Source: an uncultured Ruminococcus sp. (lineage in GTDB: Bacteria; Bacillota; Clostridia; Oscillospirales; Ruminococcaceae). Taken from it: a stretch of 15,554 bases of DNA. The stretch spans positions 1 through 15,554 of the forward strand of contig CAMWGS010000019.1 of NCBI GenBank assembly GCA_947173865.1, read 5' to 3'. The notes under the pieces are model-generated. The model worked only from the letters and a program-made list of their open reading frames with translations. It ran no database searches and was not told the DNA's origin. This document shows positions 13,350 through 15,554 of the stretch, one piece after another (the stretch's first letter is position 1; the number at the start of each line of letters is the position of its first letter). A program made the translations under genes and the position numbers.

Positions 13350-15446
13350 TTATATAACTCCAGTGTCGTCGCCTCCGCTTATATCAACAGGCGGCGGGTC
13401 AGGTTCGACAACAGGCGGTTGTGTTTCGGGAGGGGTTGTAACGGGTGGCTGGGTTTCAGGAGGACTTGTAACGGGTGGTTGTGTTTCGGGAGGATTGGTA
13501 TAAGGCTCTGTTGTAGGAGGTTCTGTATATACAGGTGCTGTTGTGGAAGGTGATGTATATTTTGTTGTTGTCTGTTCTCTTTCGGAAGTTGTTTCTTCTT
13601 CCTCAGGTTCAGAACCGTTTCCGTTACTGATAAAAAGGTTGCTGTTATCTGTTGTGACGTTTTCGGAATAGTAATATACAATAAGTTTTTTACCTTCCTT
13701 GTTGCTGAAAATATCCCCGGGCTTTACGTCTTTTCCTTCAACCTGAAGTCCTATTACAACGTCGGGTTTTACGTTTGTACTTTTTGTTGCGAGTATGGAA
13801 TAATTCAAAATACCTGCTTCTTTAAGCTTTACTTCGTATTCCTTTATAGTGAGGTCTTTATATTCGGGAATTTCAGCTTCTTCTTTTCCCTTGCTTACTT
13901 TTACCTTGATAGTTGCACGACCACCTACAAGCTGTTCACCTGGTTCGATATTCTGCCAGAAAATCATATCGGGTTCATAGTCGTCGTTGTATTCATATTC
14001 AGCTTCAAGGGTGAAATAGTCCTTGTACTTTTCTTCTGTGAGTTCATAGAATTTTCCTATAAGGTCGGGCATAATTGTATCAAGCGTTTCTGTTTCTTCC
14101 TGTTCGGGCGAATCGCCTGAAACGACGTTATCAGAAGCAGAAGTCGAATTATTGTGTCTGTTTGTATTGCTTTCACGGCTTTGTTTTGTATTGGTAATCA
14201 TGTTTATTATGAAAACCGCTATTATCATAAGTATTGCAACAAGCAGTATACCGATAATTACAGGCACTTTCAGCCTGTCAACTGTTTCATACTTGTAATC
14301 ATTTCCGTGATTTTCGTTGTCAGGTTCATATTCTCCGTAATAATCATCATGCGGAGGGGGATAATTTCTGTCATTGTAATCGTTGTTTACAGGAATGTTT
14401 TCATGATAAGTGTTATTTTGGATGTTGTTTGTTTCCTGACTTACTCTGCGTCTTGGTGCTGTATTCTGAATGGTTTTCGCTACAGGCTGTTCAAAAAGAC
14501 GTGTAACAAGTTCCGTTATAGTCTGTATACGGTCACAGCCTGAGAGGGTCATTCCGTCCATAATGACCTTTGAAACATTTCTCGGAATTTTTGCACTCAA
14601 CATTCTCGGTTCGCAAAGTTCATCTGATTTGAGACGGCTCATTGAGTCAACAGGCATACAACCCGTCAAAGACCTGTACATCAAGGCACAGACACTGTAA
14701 ACGTCAGTCCATGAACCCTGACGGCTGTTACTGCTCGAGGAATATTGTTCAGGAGCGGCATAACCTTTGAAAAGTTCATATTCAAGACCTGCGTCCGCAG
14801 TTCTTACGGCAGAAATACAGAAGCCCGTGAGTTTCAGTTCACCTTTGTTTGTTATGTATACTGTATCTGGACTTATTGCACGGTGTATAATTCCTGCATT
14901 GTGAAGAATACCGAGGGTTGTGAACATCGGGGGAAAGAGTTTTGAAATCTGTTCCCAGCTGAGTTCGCCTGCATTATCCTTTAAGTAGTCAAGCATTTTA
15001 ACTCCGTCGATATGTTCAAAAACAGTGTATGTTGTATTGTTTTCCGCAAACATATCAAGAACGGGGTTTATATTTGAATTGTTTCTGAGACGTGCAAGAG
15101 ATTTGTTCAGTTCCGTATATTCAGCCATAAACGCCTTGTATTTTGCAAGATTTTCATAGCTCACACTTATGTCAGGCTGGTTTTTGATACGTGTACACAG
15201 GTTTACAGGCATATATTCCCTTATAAGAACAGTACATTCAGTTGAGGTATCGTGGGCTATATAAGTAGCCCCCTCGCCGTTGTATTCAAGCATAACACCG
15301 ACAAGATATCTGTCATGGAGTATTGTTCCCGGAGATATATACATGGGATTTGACGGGGTATTTTCGGCATATCCGCATGACGGACATATATTTAATCCTC
15401 TGTCGTATCTTGCCATGCACTTGTAACATATTTTACGTTCTCCCAA
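13350..15446 (-). CDS. Zinc-ribbon, kinase-fold, PASTA membrane protein; predicted pseudokinase
   Basis: Numbering is from the chosen TTG start (698 residues). A zinc ribbon (C7, C10, C21, C24) is followed by a Hanks-type kinase fold at about 42-320. A Pro/Asn/Tyr-rich linker leads to one membrane helix near 394-417, two PASTA-like domains (about 456-519 and 524-592), and an extracellular Thr/Pro/Glu-rich tail. This resembles PrkC/Stk kinases that sense cell-wall fragments. However, the key catalytic residues are replaced: the VAIK lysine is R76 (VLIREYMP), HRD is HRA (A190), the catalytic-loop Asn is T195, and DFG is GFC (G208). The first glycine of the G-loop is also lost. The APE motif (AAPEQY) and the helix C Glu remain, so a pseudokinase is predicted. 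TTG 15446 is preferred because AAGGAGG lies seven bases upstream. ATG 15479 has no Shine-Dalgarno sequence and sits at the predicted transcription start. Confidence 0.88.
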   Translation of the reverse strand: MGERKICYKCMARYDRGLNICPSCGYAENTPSNPMYISPGTILHDRYLVGVMLEYNGEGATYIAHDTSTECTVLIREYMPVNLCTRIKNQPDISVSYENLAKYKAFMAEYTELNKSLARLRNNSNINPVLDMFAENNTTYTVFEHIDGVKMLDYLKDNAGELSWEQISKLFPPMFTTLGILHNAGIIHRAISPDTVYITNKGELKLTGFCISAVRTADAGLEYELFKGYAAPEQYSSSSNSRQGSWTDVYSVCALMYRSLTGCMPVDSMSRLKSDELCEPRMLSAKIPRNVSKVIMDGMTLSGCDRIQTITELVTRLFEQPVAKTIQNTAPRRRVSQETNNIQNNTYHENIPVNNDYNDRNYPPPHDDYYGEYEPDNENHGNDYKYETVDRLKVPVIIGILLVAILMIIAVFIINMITNTKQSRESNTNRHNNSTSASDNVVSGDSPEQEETETLDTIMPDLIGKFYELTEEKYKDYFTLEAEYEYNDDYEPDMIFWQNIEPGEQLVGGRATIKVKVSKGKEEAEIPEYKDLTIKEYEVKLKEAGILNYSILATKSTNVKPDVVIGLQVEGKDVKPGDIFSNKEGKKLIVYYYSENVTTDNSNLFISNGNGSEPEEEETTSEREQTTTKYTSPSTTAPVYTEPPTTEPYTNPPETQPPVTSPPETQPPVTTPPETQPPVVEPDPPPVDISGGDDTGVI
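13411..13500 (-). repeat. Three 30-bp tandem repeats in the extracellular tail
   Basis: Three imperfect 30-base units (13411-13440, 13441-13470, 13471-13500) encode PPETQPPVT-type decapeptides in the proline-rich C-terminal tail of the kinase-like protein. They lie inside the coding region and differ mainly by single substitutions. Confidence 0.85.
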
Positions 15447-15486
15447 AGCAGCTCCTCCTTTATTAAAATTAAGATTCATCTAATCT

Positions 15487-15515
15487 ATTTTATCAGTATT
15501 TTTGTGAAATGTCAA
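15487..15515 (-). promoter_or_regulatory. Promoter of the kinase-like gene
   Basis: On the minus strand TTGACA (15515-15510), a 17-base spacer and TAAAAT (15492-15487) form a good promoter. Transcription would start near 15480, giving a leader of about 33 bases to the TTG start. Confidence 0.8.
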
Positions 15516-15554
15516 CCGCTGAAAGCATTTATTACAGAATCGTCGGAATTTGTA

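Noticed and set aside
13411..13500. Possible CRISPR-like repeat array
   Set aside because: The 30-base units are directly adjacent without spacers and encode a proline-rich protein repeat in frame.
14154..14543. Open frame of about 129 codons, hydrophobic, on the plus strand opposite the kinase-like gene
   Set aside because: The hydrophobic Val/Ile/Tyr-rich product is what the complement of Asn/Tyr/Asp-rich coding sequence gives; no promoter or ribosome binding site was found.
15447..15479. Upstream ATG at 15479 as start of the kinase-like protein
   Set aside because: No Shine-Dalgarno sequence precedes it and the predicted transcription start is about at this base, whereas TTG 15446 has AAGGAGG at ideal spacing.

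Overview
The window looks like a chromosomal segment of a low-to-moderate-GC Gram-positive anaerobe. The best guess is a Ruminococcus-like member of the Oscillospiraceae/Clostridia. This rests on the folT-folC pair behind a tetrahydrofolate riboswitch, textbook TTGACA/TATAAT promoters, strong AGGAGG ribosome binding sites, a one-chain PurL of about 1230 residues, a His-less HPr-like protein, and a zinc-ribbon/kinase/PASTA membrane protein. The genus is inference. No phage, plasmid, insertion sequence, CRISPR, tRNA or rRNA signal was seen.

Layout from left to right. (1) 1-275: the 3' end of a type III pantothenate kinase gene whose first 60 bases appear to change reading frame. (2) 407-2454, minus strand: a folate salvage operon consisting of promoter, THF riboswitch, ECF folate S-component (folT) and overlapping folC, so folate is imported and then polyglutamylated. 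(3) 2553-3850, plus strand: the classical rpsF-ssb-rpsR operon with a structured leader, an unusual ribosome binding site in front of rpsR and a strong terminator. (4) 3900-4688, minus strand: a small DUF378 membrane protein, then an HPr/Crh-like protein lacking the phosphorylatable His, each with its own promoter. (5) 4717-9927, plus strand: mtaB (tRNA ms2t6A methylthiotransferase) and purL (purine synthesis). (6) 10024-10720: an AT-rich GNAT acetyltransferase with its own promoter and terminator, possibly acquired. (7) 10790-13342, plus strand: glgA (glycogen synthase), a HAD phosphatase/phosphomutase-like gene, and an unrecognised 84-residue protein gene placed 2 bases after it. (8) 13350-15515, minus strand: a zinc-ribbon/kinase-fold/transmembrane/PASTA protein.

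Most of the window is core metabolism and translation, and I do not see a clear new multi-gene system. The most unusual item is the last gene. It has the full layout of a PASTA Ser/Thr kinase, but all the key catalytic residues are replaced (VAIK Lys to Arg, HRD Asp to Ala, catalytic-loop Asn to Thr, DFG Asp to Gly), so it is predicted to be a membrane pseudokinase. Secondary points are two nested inverted repeats centred on the -10 box of the DUF378 promoter, a hairpin between the Shine-Dalgarno sequence and the start of rpsR, and a predicted hairpin that would hide the folT ribosome binding site behind the THF riboswitch.
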